Shown here: positions 5,485 through 12,722 of the stretch, in pieces
Layout of the letters: each line of letters opens with the position of its first letter
Numbering within the stretch: position 1 is the stretch's first letter
Source: JAVKBW01 sp964352715
Lineage (GTDB): Bacteria; Pseudomonadota; Alphaproteobacteria; UBA8366; Aestuariispiraceae
NCBI GenBank assembly: GCA_964352715.1
Contig: CAYGSU010000088.1
Span: 1 to 13,641 of the forward strand
Length of the DNA: 13,641 nt
Direction of reading: 5' to 3'
Position numbers and translations under genes: made by a program
Notes under the pieces: generated by a model
What the model was told of the DNA's origin: nothing
What the model saw: only the letters and a program-made list of their open reading frames with translations
Database searches by the model: none

Positions 5485-5576
5485 AGCATATTCCGGTCAT
5501 CTCTGTAAGACCCGGCCTAATCCCGAAACTTTCGGGGGCCCCGCCAAACCGCGAGTGTCGCGCTTTGGCGCGTTTT
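5485..5576 (+). ncRNA. Candidate structured leader or small RNA upstream of ffh
   Basis: Three hairpins follow each other within 84 nt. The first is CCGGTC (5493-5498) with GACC-C-GG (5509-5515), one bulge. The second is CCCGAAA (5522-5528) with TTTCGGG (5530-5536), a tight palindrome. The third is a near-perfect 29-nt palindrome at 5542-5570: CGCCAAA pairs with TTTGGCG and, inside a single C-C mismatch, CGCGA pairs with TCGCG around a GTG loop. The third is followed by CGTTTT (5571-5576), a weak intrinsic-terminator tail. The RNA could be a terminated small RNA of about 90 nt, an attenuator, or the 5' leader of the ffh mRNA. It lacks the conserved SRP RNA core, so it is not ffs. Boundaries are estimates. 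The remaining 66 nt to ffh hold only AAGGG at 5626-5630. Confidence 0.4.
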
Positions 5577-5642
5577 GCGTTGCGACCGGATTATGGAATT
5601 TGAACGGCTGGACAACGACGGAAACAAGGGCGAAACGAACGG

Positions 5643-7058
5643 ATGTTCGACAGTCTGCAGGATAAGCTCGGCGGCATTCTCGACGGCCTGAAACGGCGCG
5701 GCGCGCTGAAGGAGTCGGATGTCGACAACGCCATGCGCGATATCCGCGTGGCGCTGCTGGAAGCCGATGTCGCCCTGCCCATCGTCAAGGATTTCGTCGC
5801 CCAGGTGCGTGAAAAGGCGGTCGGCGCGGATGTCATCAAATCCGTCAGCCCCGGCCAGATGGTCGTCAAGATCGTGCATGACGCGCTGGTCGAAATGCTG
5901 GGCGGTGAGCCTGCATCCGACGAAGACGGCCCGGCCGAACCCCGCGAACCGTTGAACCTGATCGGCGAACCGCCGCTGGTGTTCCTGATGGTCGGCCTGC
6001 AGGGCTCGGGTAAAACCACCTCCACCGGCAAGATCGCCAAGCGCCTGCAGGAAAAGAACCGCAAGAAGGTTCTGATGGCCTCGCTCGACGTCTACCGCCC
6101 GGCGGCGCAGGACCAGTTGCGGGTCCTCGGCGAACAGGCCGATGTCAAAACCCTGCCGATCGTGAAGGGTCAGCAGCCGGTCGATATCGCGAAACGCGCA
6201 TTGCAGGCCGGCAGGTTCGGCGGCTATGACGTCATCATGCTGGATACCGCCGGCCGGTTGCATGTCGATCAAGCGCTGATGGACGAGGTCGCGGCGGTTA
6301 AGGCCGTTTCCAACCCGGCCGAAGTTCTGCTGGTTGCCGATGCGATGACCGGTCAGGACGCGGTGACGGTGGCCGACAGTTTCCACCAGCGTGTCGGTCT
6401 GACCGGCATCATGCTGACCCGCGTCGATGGTGATGCCCGCGGCGGCGCGGCGCTTTCGATGCGCGCGGTCACCGGCTGCCCGATCAAGCTGCTGGGCGTC
6501 GGCGAAAAGCTGGACGAGCTTGAAGATTTTCATGCCGACCGCATCGCCGGGCGCATTCTGGGCATGGGCGACATTGTCAGCCTGGTCGAAAAAGCCCGCG
6601 CCAATGTCGAGGAAGAAGAAGCCGAAGCCCTCGCAAAGAAGATGCAGAAGGGTCAGTTCGACCTGGAAGACATGCGCAAGCAACTGGTTCAGATGCGCAA
6701 CATGGGCGGCATGGACGGCCTGATGGGCATGCTGCCGGGCATGGGCAAGCTGAAGGATCAGGTCAAGAAGGCCAATATCGACGAAAAGATGCTGAAGCGG
6801 CAGGAAGCGATCATTCAGTCGATGACGCCGAAGGAAAAGGCCAACCCGAAGGTCATCCACGCCAACCGCAAGAAGCGCATCGCAAACGGTTCCGGCACCA
6901 CGGTGCAGGATGTCAACAAGGTGCTGAAACAGTATCAGCAGATGTCGAAAATGATGAAGCAGGTCTCCAAGATGGGCAAAAAGGGCATGATGCGCTCGCT
7001 TGGCGGCCTGATAGGCGGTCCGATGGGCGGCATGCCCCCCGGTTTCGGCCAGCGATAA
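5643..7058 (+). CDS. ffh: Signal recognition particle GTPase Ffh (SRP54)
   Basis: The 471-residue protein is full length. The N-domain helical bundle (about 1-90) is followed by the G-domain with P-loop GLQGSGKTT (118-126), the DVYRPAAQDQL insertion-box region, DTAGR (201-205), and TRVD (259-262) running into GDARGGAALS. The methionine-rich M-domain (about 300-471) includes MRNMGGMDGLMGMLPGMGK and the RNA/signal-peptide binding stretch SMTPKEKANPKVIHANRKKR. Ffh binds 4.5S RNA and signal sequences of nascent membrane proteins and delivers ribosomes to FtsY. The start has only a weak AAGGG 12 nt upstream, but MFDSLQDKLGGILDGL is the expected N-terminus. The gene leads the run to rplS. Bases 5720-5802 have a diverged copy at 2456-2538. 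Confidence 0.97.
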   Translation: MFDSLQDKLGGILDGLKRRGALKESDVDNAMRDIRVALLEADVALPIVKDFVAQVREKAVGADVIKSVSPGQMVVKIVHDALVEMLGGEPASDEDGPAEPREPLNLIGEPPLVFLMVGLQGSGKTTSTGKIAKRLQEKNRKKVLMASLDVYRPAAQDQLRVLGEQADVKTLPIVKGQQPVDIAKRALQAGRFGGYDVIMLDTAGRLHVDQALMDEVAAVKAVSNPAEVLLVADAMTGQDAVTVADSFHQRVGLTGIMLTRVDGDARGGAALSMRAVTGCPIKLLGVGEKLDELEDFHADRIAGRILGMGDIVSLVEKARANVEEEEAEALAKKMQKGQFDLEDMRKQLVQMRNMGGMDGLMGMLPGMGKLKDQVKKANIDEKMLKRQEAIIQSMTPKEKANPKVIHANRKKRIANGSGTTVQDVNKVLKQYQQMSKMMKQVSKMGKKGMMRSLGGLIGGPMGGMPPGFGQR

Positions 7059-7123
7059 TTACGAACAACCGAACTCTACGAAACAACAGTACGACACGCT
7101 TGAAGATTAAAGGAGAACAGAAC

Positions 7124-7624
7124 GTGAGCTTGAAAATTCGGATGTCCCGGGGCGGATCCAAAAAGCGTCCCTTTTACCGGATCGTGGTGGCGGATAGCCG
7201 CATGGCGCGTGACGGCCGCTTCATTGAAAAGATCGGTCACCACAACCCGATGATGGCCAAGGAAAGCGCCGAACGGGTAGTGATTGACCTGGAACGCGCC
7301 AAGCACTGGATTTCCCAGGGCGCCAAACCGTCGGATCGCGTCGCCCGCTTTCTCGACAATGCCGGCGTAATGACCCGCGAAGTGCCGCAGAACCAGACCA
7401 AGAAAGCCGCGCCGAAGGCGAAGGCCCAGGAACGTCTGAAGGAAAAGGCGGACCGTGCGGAAGCAGCTGCGGCGGCGGAAGCCGAAGCCGTTGCGGCCAT
7501 CGAAGCGGAAGCCGCTGCGGACGCGGAAGCAGCCGCCGAAGCGGAAGCCCCGGCTGACGAAGCCCCTGCGGAAGAAGCACCGGCTGAAGAAGCAGCGACC
7601 GAAGAGGAAAAATCCGAAGGCTGA
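7124..7624 (+). CDS. rpsP: 30S ribosomal protein S16 with a long acidic tail
   Basis: The 166-residue protein starts at a GTG at 7124, preceded by a strong AAAGGAG at 7109-7115. Translation gives the canonical SLKIRMSRGGSKKRPFYR. An in-frame ATG at 7100 would add eight residues foreign to the family and would swallow the ribosome binding site. The S16 core (about 1-85) includes VVADSRMARDGRFIEKIG. The rest, roughly half the protein, is a low-complexity extension: basic TKKAAPKAKAQERLKEKADR first, then an alanine/glutamate-rich stretch to the end. Extensions of this kind are known in alphaproteobacterial S16, but this is at the long end. S16 helps assemble the 30S body. It sits 65 bp after ffh and 33 bp before rimM. 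Confidence 0.95.
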   Translation: MSLKIRMSRGGSKKRPFYRIVVADSRMARDGRFIEKIGHHNPMMAKESAERVVIDLERAKHWISQGAKPSDRVARFLDNAGVMTREVPQNQTKKAAPKAKAQERLKEKADRAEAAAAAEAEAVAAIEAEAAADAEAAAEAEAPADEAPAEEAPAEEAATEEEKSEG

Positions 7625-7657
7625 GGGTTCAACCCCTAGCTTTCGGAGGCACCCGGC

Positions 7658-8218
7658 ATGATGAACGCGACAGTCATGAAACAATCGCAACACGGCAACG
7701 ATCGTTTGCTGGTCGGTGTTATCACCGGCCCGCATGGCGTGCGTGGCGCCGTGCGTGTGAAAAGCTTCACGGCTGAACCGGATGGCATCGCCGATTACGG
7801 GCGTCTGACCGACAAGACGGGCACCACGGCTTTCGACCTACACGTCATGGGCATGACCAAGGGTCTGGTGATCGCCTCCATCGATGGCATCGAAGACCGA
7901 AACATGTCGGAAACCCTGAAAGGCATGGAACTTTATGTCGAACGGGCGGCGCTGCCGGAAATCGACGCATCGGACGAATACTATTTCGCCGATCTGGTCG
8001 GTCTGGACGCGGTGACGGTTGACGGCGATGTCTGCGGTTCCGTGCTGGCGGTCCACGATTTCGGCGCGGGCGCGGTTCTGGAAATGCGGTTGGCCGATGG
8101 CGATACCGTGTTCCTGCCCTTCACCGATGCGGCGGTACCGGCGGTCGATCTCGACAACGGCACCATCACCGTCGACCTGTCGGTTCTCGATGACGTTGAC
8201 GAAGGGGATGCGTCATGA
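7658..8218 (+). CDS. rimM: 16S rRNA processing/ribosome maturation factor RimM
   Basis: The 186-residue protein has the RimM N-terminal beta-barrel with LLVGVITGPHGVRGAVRVKS (about 17-36), then KGMELYVERAALPEIDASDE and a PRC-barrel region starting at YYFADLVGLDAVT. RimM binds S19 in the 30S head and assists maturation of 16S rRNA, working close to S16, its upstream neighbour. GGAGG at 7645-7649 supports the ATG at 7658; a second ATG follows at once at 7661 and cannot be excluded. The stop overlaps the trmD start in an ATGA, implying translational coupling. The tail is acidic and aspartate-rich. Confidence 0.95.
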   Translation: MMNATVMKQSQHGNDRLLVGVITGPHGVRGAVRVKSFTAEPDGIADYGRLTDKTGTTAFDLHVMGMTKGLVIASIDGIEDRNMSETLKGMELYVERAALPEIDASDEYYFADLVGLDAVTVDGDVCGSVLAVHDFGAGAVLEMRLADGDTVFLPFTDAAVPAVDLDNGTITVDLSVLDDVDEGDAS

Positions 8219-8922
8219 CCGGCTGGCAGGCAACCGTGCTGACCCTGTTTCCGGAAATGTTTCCGGGGCCTCTGGGTCAATCGCTGTCCGGCAAGGCGCT
8301 GGAAGCCGGTCTGTGGTCGCTCGACGCCATCAACATCCGTGACTTCGCCGCCGACAAGCACCGCACGGTCGACGATACGCCGTTCGGCGGCGGTGCGGGC
8401 ATGGTGATGCGGCCCGATGTCATCGATGCCGCTCTGGATGCCGTGGCCGACAGGCCCGGCCCGGTCGTCTACCTTTCTCCGCGCGGATCGAAACTCGATC
8501 AGCAAATGGCGAAGGATCTGGCGGCGGGACCCGGCGTTACCCTGCTCTGCGGACGGTATGAAGGCATTGACCAGCGGGTGCTCGACAAGCGGCAGCCCCG
8601 TGAAATCAGCCTTGGCGATTTCATCCTTTCCGGCGGTGAAGTCGCGGCTATGACCTTGCTTGATGCCTGTATCCGGTTGCTGCCGGGCGTTGTCGGCGCG
8701 GATGCCTCTCTCGACGAAGAAAGCTTCGAAGACGGTCTTCTGGAATATCCACACTATACACGGCCGGCGGAATGGGACGGGCGATCCGTACCCGAAGTTC
8801 TGTTATCCGGCCATCATGAAAAAATCGACGCCTGGCGTCGGGGACAGTCGGAGGACGTGACGAAGTCGCGCCGTCCGGACCTCTGGTCCCGATACGCTGA
8901 AGGCAGAGAAACGATTGCCTAA
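8215..8922 (+). CDS. trmD: tRNA (guanine-N1)-methyltransferase TrmD
   Basis: The 235-residue SPOUT methyltransferase transfers methyl from S-adenosylmethionine to G37 of tRNAs, preventing +1 frameshifting. The trefoil-knot cofactor site shows as LSPRG (from 87), GRYEGIDQR (113-121) and ISLGDFILSGGE (131-142). The C-terminal part has the conserved YPHYTRPAEWDGRSVPEVLL and SGHHEKIDAWR. The N-terminus WQATVLTLFPEMFPGPLGQS and FGGGAGMVMRP are also typical. The length is normal. The start overlaps the rimM stop by 4 bp, with AAGGGG about 8 nt upstream inside rimM. It precedes rplS by 15 bp, as in the widespread rpsP-rimM-trmD-rplS operon. Confidence 0.97.
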   Translation: MTGWQATVLTLFPEMFPGPLGQSLSGKALEAGLWSLDAINIRDFAADKHRTVDDTPFGGGAGMVMRPDVIDAALDAVADRPGPVVYLSPRGSKLDQQMAKDLAAGPGVTLLCGRYEGIDQRVLDKRQPREISLGDFILSGGEVAAMTLLDACIRLLPGVVGADASLDEESFEDGLLEYPHYTRPAEWDGRSVPEVLLSGHHEKIDAWRRGQSEDVTKSRRPDLWSRYAEGRETIA

Positions 8923-8937
8923 GAAAGGAACGGACTG

Positions 8938-9456
8938 ATGAACATTATCCAACAGATTGAGGCCGAACAGGTCGCCAAGCTCAGCGACGGCAAACCGATG
9001 CCGGATTTTGCGCCCGGCGATACCGTGCGGGTCAACGTGAAGGTTGTCGAAGGCAACCGCGAGCGTATCCAGGCCTATGAAGGCGTGGTGATCGCCCGCA
9101 AGAATGCCGGGCTTAACAGCTCCTTCACCGTCCGCAAGATTTCCTACGGCGAAGGCGTGGAACGTATCTTCCCGCTGTACAGCCCACGGATCGAAAGCGT
9201 TGAACTGGTACGTCGCGGCAAGGTTCGCCGCGCGAAACTGTACTACCTGCGGGGCCGCACCGGTAAGGCCGCCCGTATTGCCGAACGCACACGCGGCGTT
9301 ATTCGCCCGCTGAAGGGTGAAGCCAAGGTTGCGGCCGCAGCTGCAGCGAGGGAAGCCGAAGCGGCGTCAGCGGCAGCGATGAGCGAAGAGGCTCTGGCCG
9401 AACAGGTAGCGCCACCGGTAGCCGAAGACGGGGCGGAAGAAACCTCGAAGGAATAA
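8938..9456 (+). CDS. rplS: 50S ribosomal protein L19 with alanine/glutamate-rich tail
   Basis: The 172-residue protein has the L19 core at about 1-125: MNIIQQIEAEQ, FAPGDTVRVNVKVVEGNRER, QAYEGVVIARKNAGLNSSFT, RKISYGEGVERIFPLYSPRI and KVRRAKLYYLRGRTGKAARI. L19 lies at the 30S-50S interface. The last 45 or so residues are a low-complexity alanine/glutamate-rich extension absent from the E. coli protein, which is about 115 residues. AAAGGA before the ATG supports the start. A strong stem-loop follows the gene at 9469-9503, before leuC. Confidence 0.97.
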   Translation: MNIIQQIEAEQVAKLSDGKPMPDFAPGDTVRVNVKVVEGNRERIQAYEGVVIARKNAGLNSSFTVRKISYGEGVERIFPLYSPRIESVELVRRGKVRRAKLYYLRGRTGKAARIAERTRGVIRPLKGEAKVAAAAAAREAEAASAAAMSEEALAEQVAPPVAEDGAEETSKE

Positions 9457-9468
9457 GGGTTCCAAAAT

Positions 9469-9503
9469 CCGGACAGGGTATCAGAAAACGGTTCCCTGTT
9501 CGG
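9469..9503 (+). other. Stem-loop between rplS and leuC
   Basis: CCGGACAGGG (9469-9478) pairs with CCCTGTTCGG (9494-9503) over ten pairs, one of them G-U, with a 15-nt loop. It lies 12 bp after the rplS stop and 44 bp before leuC. No clean T-tract follows; the next bases include TTCGATCCCTTAAATA. It may slow transcription, protect the upstream mRNA 3' end or mark processing between the ribosomal and leucine genes. I see no leucine-rich leader peptide. Confidence 0.5.
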
Positions 9504-9547
9504 GTTCGATCCCTTAAATACTCGGCGATTGATAGAAGAGGTGCGGC

Positions 9548-10954
9548 ATGGCGCAGCCAAGAACGTTATTCGACAAGATCTGGGACAGCCATCTGGTTGA
9601 TGTGCAGGACGACGGCACCTGCCTGCTGTATATCGACCGGCATCTGGTGCACGAAGTCACCAGCCCCCAGGCCTTTGAAGGATTGCGCAACACCGGGCGG
9701 TCAGTCCGTCGCCCGGAACTGACGCTGGCTGTCGCCGACCACAACGTTCCGACCAGCGACCGGTCGGCCGGCATCGTGGATGAAGAAGCCCGAATCCAGG
9801 TTGAAACCCTGACGAAAAACTGCGCCGAATTCGGTGTCACGCTGTACGAGATGGACGATATCCGGCAGGGCATCGTGCATATCATCGGGCCGGAACAGGG
9901 CTTCACCCTGCCCGGCGCGACCATCGTTTGCGGCGACAGCCATACCGCGACGCATGGCGCATTCGGCGCGCTGGCCTTCGGCATCGGCACGTCCGAGGTC
10001 GAACACGTTCTGGCAACGCAAACCCTGCTTCAGGGACCGCTGAAGAACATGCGGGTGAATGTCGAGGGCGATCTGCCGCTCGGCCTGACCGCGAAAGACC
10101 TGATCCTGGCGCTGATCGGCAAGATCGGCACCGCCGGCGGTACCGGACATGTCATCGAATATGCCGGGCCTGCCATTCAGGCGCTGTCGATGGAAGGCCG
10201 GATGACGGTCTGCAACATGTCGATTGAAGGCGGCGCACGCGCCGGCCTGATTGCGCCCGACCAGAAGACCTTCGACTATCTTGAAGGCCGCCCGATGTCG
10301 CCGAAAGCGGGCGAATGGGAAATGGCCGTCGAATACTGGAAGACGCTGCCGTCAGACAAGGGCGCGACCTACGACAAGGAAGTCAGCCTGTCGGTTGCCG
10401 ATATTCCGCCGCAGATCACCTGGGGCACCAGCCCGGAAGACGTCGTGGCGATTACCGGCATCATTCCGTCGCCGGATGACGCACCGGACGCCAACAAGGC
10501 AATGGCGATCAGACGGTCGCTGGACTATATGGGCCTGACTTCCGGCACCAAAGTCACCGACATCAAGATCGACAAGGCCTTCATCGGGTCCTGCACAAAC
10601 GGGCGGATCGAAGACCTGCGCGCCGTCGCCGCCATCGCCAAGGGCCGCAAGGTCGCCGACAGCGTGCATGCGATGATCGTGCCTGGCTCTGGACTCGTCA
10701 AGGAACAGGCCGAAAGCGAAGGCCTGGACAAGATTTTCATCGCGGCCGGTTTCGATTGGCGTGAGCCGGGCTGTTCGATGTGCCTCGCCATGAATGCCGA
10801 CAAGCTGCAGCCGGGCGAACGCTGTGCGTCGACGTCCAACCGCAATTTCGAAGGCCGGCAGGGCAGAGGGGGTCGCACCCATCTGGTCAGCCCCGCCATG
10901 GCCGCTGCGGCGGCCATCAAGGGCAGCCTTGCCGATGTAAGGGATTTGCTGTGA
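9548..10954 (+). CDS. leuC: 3-isopropylmalate dehydratase large subunit
   Basis: The 468-residue aconitase-family protein pairs with LeuD to isomerise 2-isopropylmalate to 3-isopropylmalate in leucine synthesis. The [4Fe-4S] cysteines are C349 (in GSCTNGRIEDLR), C409 and C412 (in PGCSMCLAMN). Other family strings include TLFDKIWDSH near the N-terminus, GDSHTATHGAFGALAFGIGTSEVEHVLATQ and ASTSNRNFEGRQG. The length is normal. AGAGGTG precedes the ATG. The stop overlaps the start of a small ORF (TGATG), and leuD follows 200 bp after the leuC stop. The gap from rplS is 91 bp with a hairpin, so leuC may be co-transcribed or have its own start. Confidence 0.97.
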   Translation: MAQPRTLFDKIWDSHLVDVQDDGTCLLYIDRHLVHEVTSPQAFEGLRNTGRSVRRPELTLAVADHNVPTSDRSAGIVDEEARIQVETLTKNCAEFGVTLYEMDDIRQGIVHIIGPEQGFTLPGATIVCGDSHTATHGAFGALAFGIGTSEVEHVLATQTLLQGPLKNMRVNVEGDLPLGLTAKDLILALIGKIGTAGGTGHVIEYAGPAIQALSMEGRMTVCNMSIEGGARAGLIAPDQKTFDYLEGRPMSPKAGEWEMAVEYWKTLPSDKGATYDKEVSLSVADIPPQITWGTSPEDVVAITGIIPSPDDAPDANKAMAIRRSLDYMGLTSGTKVTDIKIDKAFIGSCTNGRIEDLRAVAAIAKGRKVADSVHAMIVPGSGLVKEQAESEGLDKIFIAAGFDWREPGCSMCLAMNADKLQPGERCASTSNRNFEGRQGRGGRTHLVSPAMAAAAAIKGSLADVRDLL

Positions 10955-11130
10955 TGAGTGCTGTCGCCCTTGAAGAAATGGATAGCTTCGTCAGCCGGAT
11001 ACTGCAACGCGATCTCGACACCGAGGCCTGGTATGTCGATGTACCGGAAATCGATTTTGTCGATGAAGTCGACGCCGAAATGATGGATGACTGCCTCATC
11101 ATCTGGAGCAGCCGCCAGACGCGGCGCTAG
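10954..11130 (+). CDS. Small acidic protein of unknown function between leuC and leuD
   Basis: This 58-residue open frame begins at an ATG sharing one base with the leuC stop (TGATG) and ends 24 bp before leuD, so it occupies the intergenic space in a translationally coupled arrangement. The sequence runs MSAVALEEMDSFVSRILQRD, then a strongly acidic centre with WYVDVPEIDFVDEVDAEMMD, a short hydrophobic CLIIW, and a basic end SSRQTRR. There is no signal peptide or full membrane segment and I recognise no family. leuD keeps its own AGGAAGG ribosome binding site after the stop, showing the spacer is organised as a gene junction. It could be an unannotated accessory peptide of the isomerase or a chance frame. 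The tight coupling argues for a real gene. Confidence 0.6.
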   Translation: MSAVALEEMDSFVSRILQRDLDTEAWYVDVPEIDFVDEVDAEMMDDCLIIWSSRQTRR

Positions 11131-11154
11131 ACCCAGCAGGAAGGAACCGAACCG

Positions 11155-11775
11155 ATGCAAGCCTTCAAGACGTTGACCGGAATCGCCGCACCGCTGGATC
11201 TGATCAATATCGATACCGATATGCTGATCCCGAAGCAGTTCCTTAAGACCATTGCGCGCACAGGCCTCGGCAAGAACCTGTTTTTCGAAATGCGCTATGA
11301 CGATGACGGCAACAAACGGCCGGAATTCATCCTCAACAAGGAACCCTACACCAAGGCCTCGATCCTGATTGCCGGCGACAATTTCGGCTGCGGATCAAGC
11401 CGCGAGCATGCGCCCTGGGCGCTGCTGGATTTCGGCATTCGCTGCGTTATCGCGCCGAGCTTTGCCGACATCTTCTACAACAACTGTTTCAAGAACGGCA
11501 TTCTGCCGATCCAGCTTCCTCGCGAAGTGATCGACCGGTTGATGGACAAGGCCGAGCGTGGCGGCAATGCCCTGTTCGAAATCGATCTGGAAAACCAGAC
11601 GGTCAGCGACCCGGACGGCGAAACCATTTCCTTCGAGCTCGACGGCTTCCGCAAGCACTGCATGATGAACGGTCTGGACGATATCGGCCTGACCATGCAG
11701 AAGGGCGGCAAGATCGAAGATTTCGAGACCAGACGATCGGCCAACCAGCCCTGGTATCATCGGAAGGCCGGTTGA
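11155..11775 (+). CDS. leuD: 3-isopropylmalate dehydratase small subunit
   Basis: The 206-residue LeuD subunit supplies the swivelling aconitase C-terminal domain to the LeuCD isomerase. Family strings are GIAAPLDLINIDTDMLIPKQ near the start, then TGLGKNLFFEMRY, ILIAGDNFGCGSSREHAPWA (substrate-binding loop), VIAPSFADIFYNNCFKNGIL and LDDIGLTMQK near the end. The length is normal. AGGAAGG about 10 nt upstream supports the ATG. The stop TGA overlaps a TTG start of the following transporter. leuB, which often follows leuD in alphaproteobacteria, is not next here. Confidence 0.97.
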   Translation: MQAFKTLTGIAAPLDLINIDTDMLIPKQFLKTIARTGLGKNLFFEMRYDDDGNKRPEFILNKEPYTKASILIAGDNFGCGSSREHAPWALLDFGIRCVIAPSFADIFYNNCFKNGILPIQLPREVIDRLMDKAERGGNALFEIDLENQTVSDPDGETISFELDGFRKHCMMNGLDDIGLTMQKGGKIEDFETRRSANQPWYHRKAG

Positions 11776-12722
11776 GCGAGGTCGCGCTACCGCCGTTGCA
11801 GGGCCGGAACAACACCGGCCTTTCCGCCTACATCCTGCTGTTGCTGATGGGCCTCGCCTGGGGCCTGATGATTTCCGTTCAGAAAGTCGCAACCAGTGCA
11901 GGCGCGCACCCGATCGGGCTGGGCTTCTGGATGGTGGTGACCAGCACCGCCATTCTTGCCGTTCCCGTGCTGCTCAGAACACCGCCGCGCGGATTCAGAT
12001 GGGATGTTTTTCTGTTCTGCCTTGTCTGCGGCGTCATCGGCATCGGTTTCCCGTCGGTCGCGCTGGCCTGGGCCGCTTCGGAACTGCCGGCCGGCATTGT
12101 CGCCATCACCTTCGCCAGCATGCCGATCTTTACCTATGCGATGTCGGTGATCTTCCGGGTCGAAACGGCCGAACGCCAGCGCCTGATCGGCGTCTGCATC
12201 GGCATGGCGGGAATGCTGCTGATCCTGCTGCCAAAGCAATCGCTGCCGACGCCGGATATGGCGCCCTGGGCGCTGCTGTCGATCCTCGCCTGTTTCAGCA
12301 TGGCGACCGAAAACTTTCTTGCCGGCGGGTTTCGCCCGCCCGACGTTACCTCGATGCAGCTTACCTGCGGCCGCAATGGCGTCGCCGTGCTGTTGCTGGC
12401 CCCGATCGTCTATTTCACCGATACGGCCATCCCGGTTTTCGAACCCTGGGGACCGATGCAATATGCCGCGACCGCGACCGGCCTGCTGACCGCCTGCGCC
12501 TTTACCACTCTTTTGTATGTCATCAAGACATCCGGGCCGATTTTCGGCAGCCAGGTTTCCTACCTGATCACGCTGTTCGGCATGGGCTGGGGCATGGTGT
12601 TGTTCGATGAACGTCATTCGGGCTATGTCTGGGCGGCACTGCTTCTGACCATCGTCGGTCTGGCCCTGGTGCAGCCGCGTAAGCCGATCAACATCCTCGA
12701 GAAGATTCAGAGCAAGTTATGA
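11772..12722 (+). CDS. EamA/DMT-family transporter, first of a tandem pair
   Basis: The 316-residue integral membrane protein has about ten hydrophobic segments, beginning at YILLLLMGLAWGLMISV (about 20-36), and the two-repeat EamA layout of drug/metabolite transporters. The likely start is TTG at 11772-11774 (TTGA overlap with the leuD stop), with GGAAGG upstream. The next in-frame ATG would cut the first membrane segment. The stop overlaps the next gene in an ATGA. Shared strings with the second copy include SMQLTCGR, MQYAAT, TSGPIF and VLFDE. Many DMT carriers export amino acids or metabolites. The position after leuCD makes a branched-chain amino acid or pathway intermediate a possible cargo, but the family fold does not reveal substrate. 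Confidence 0.85.
   Translation: MSEVALPPLQGRNNTGLSAYILLLLMGLAWGLMISVQKVATSAGAHPIGLGFWMVVTSTAILAVPVLLRTPPRGFRWDVFLFCLVCGVIGIGFPSVALAWAASELPAGIVAITFASMPIFTYAMSVIFRVETAERQRLIGVCIGMAGMLLILLPKQSLPTPDMAPWALLSILACFSMATENFLAGGFRPPDVTSMQLTCGRNGVAVLLLAPIVYFTDTAIPVFEPWGPMQYAATATGLLTACAFTTLLYVIKTSGPIFGSQVSYLITLFGMGWGMVLFDERHSGYVWAALLLTIVGLALVQPRKPINILEKIQSKL

Noticed and set aside
5366..5500. N-terminal extension of ParD by 45 residues.
   Set aside because: The extra residues do not resemble the family. It would run through the candidate parD promoter, and the start at 5365 has a good ribosome binding site.
5485..5642. SRP (4.5S) RNA gene next to ffh.
   Set aside because: The conserved asymmetric-loop and GNAR-tetraloop core of SRP RNA is not present in this interval.
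5517..6860. Very long open frame antisense to ffh (447 codons).
   Set aside because: It mirrors ffh codon bias in GC-rich DNA. It is histidine/leucine/glutamine-rich without recognisable domains, and ffh is certain on the other strand.
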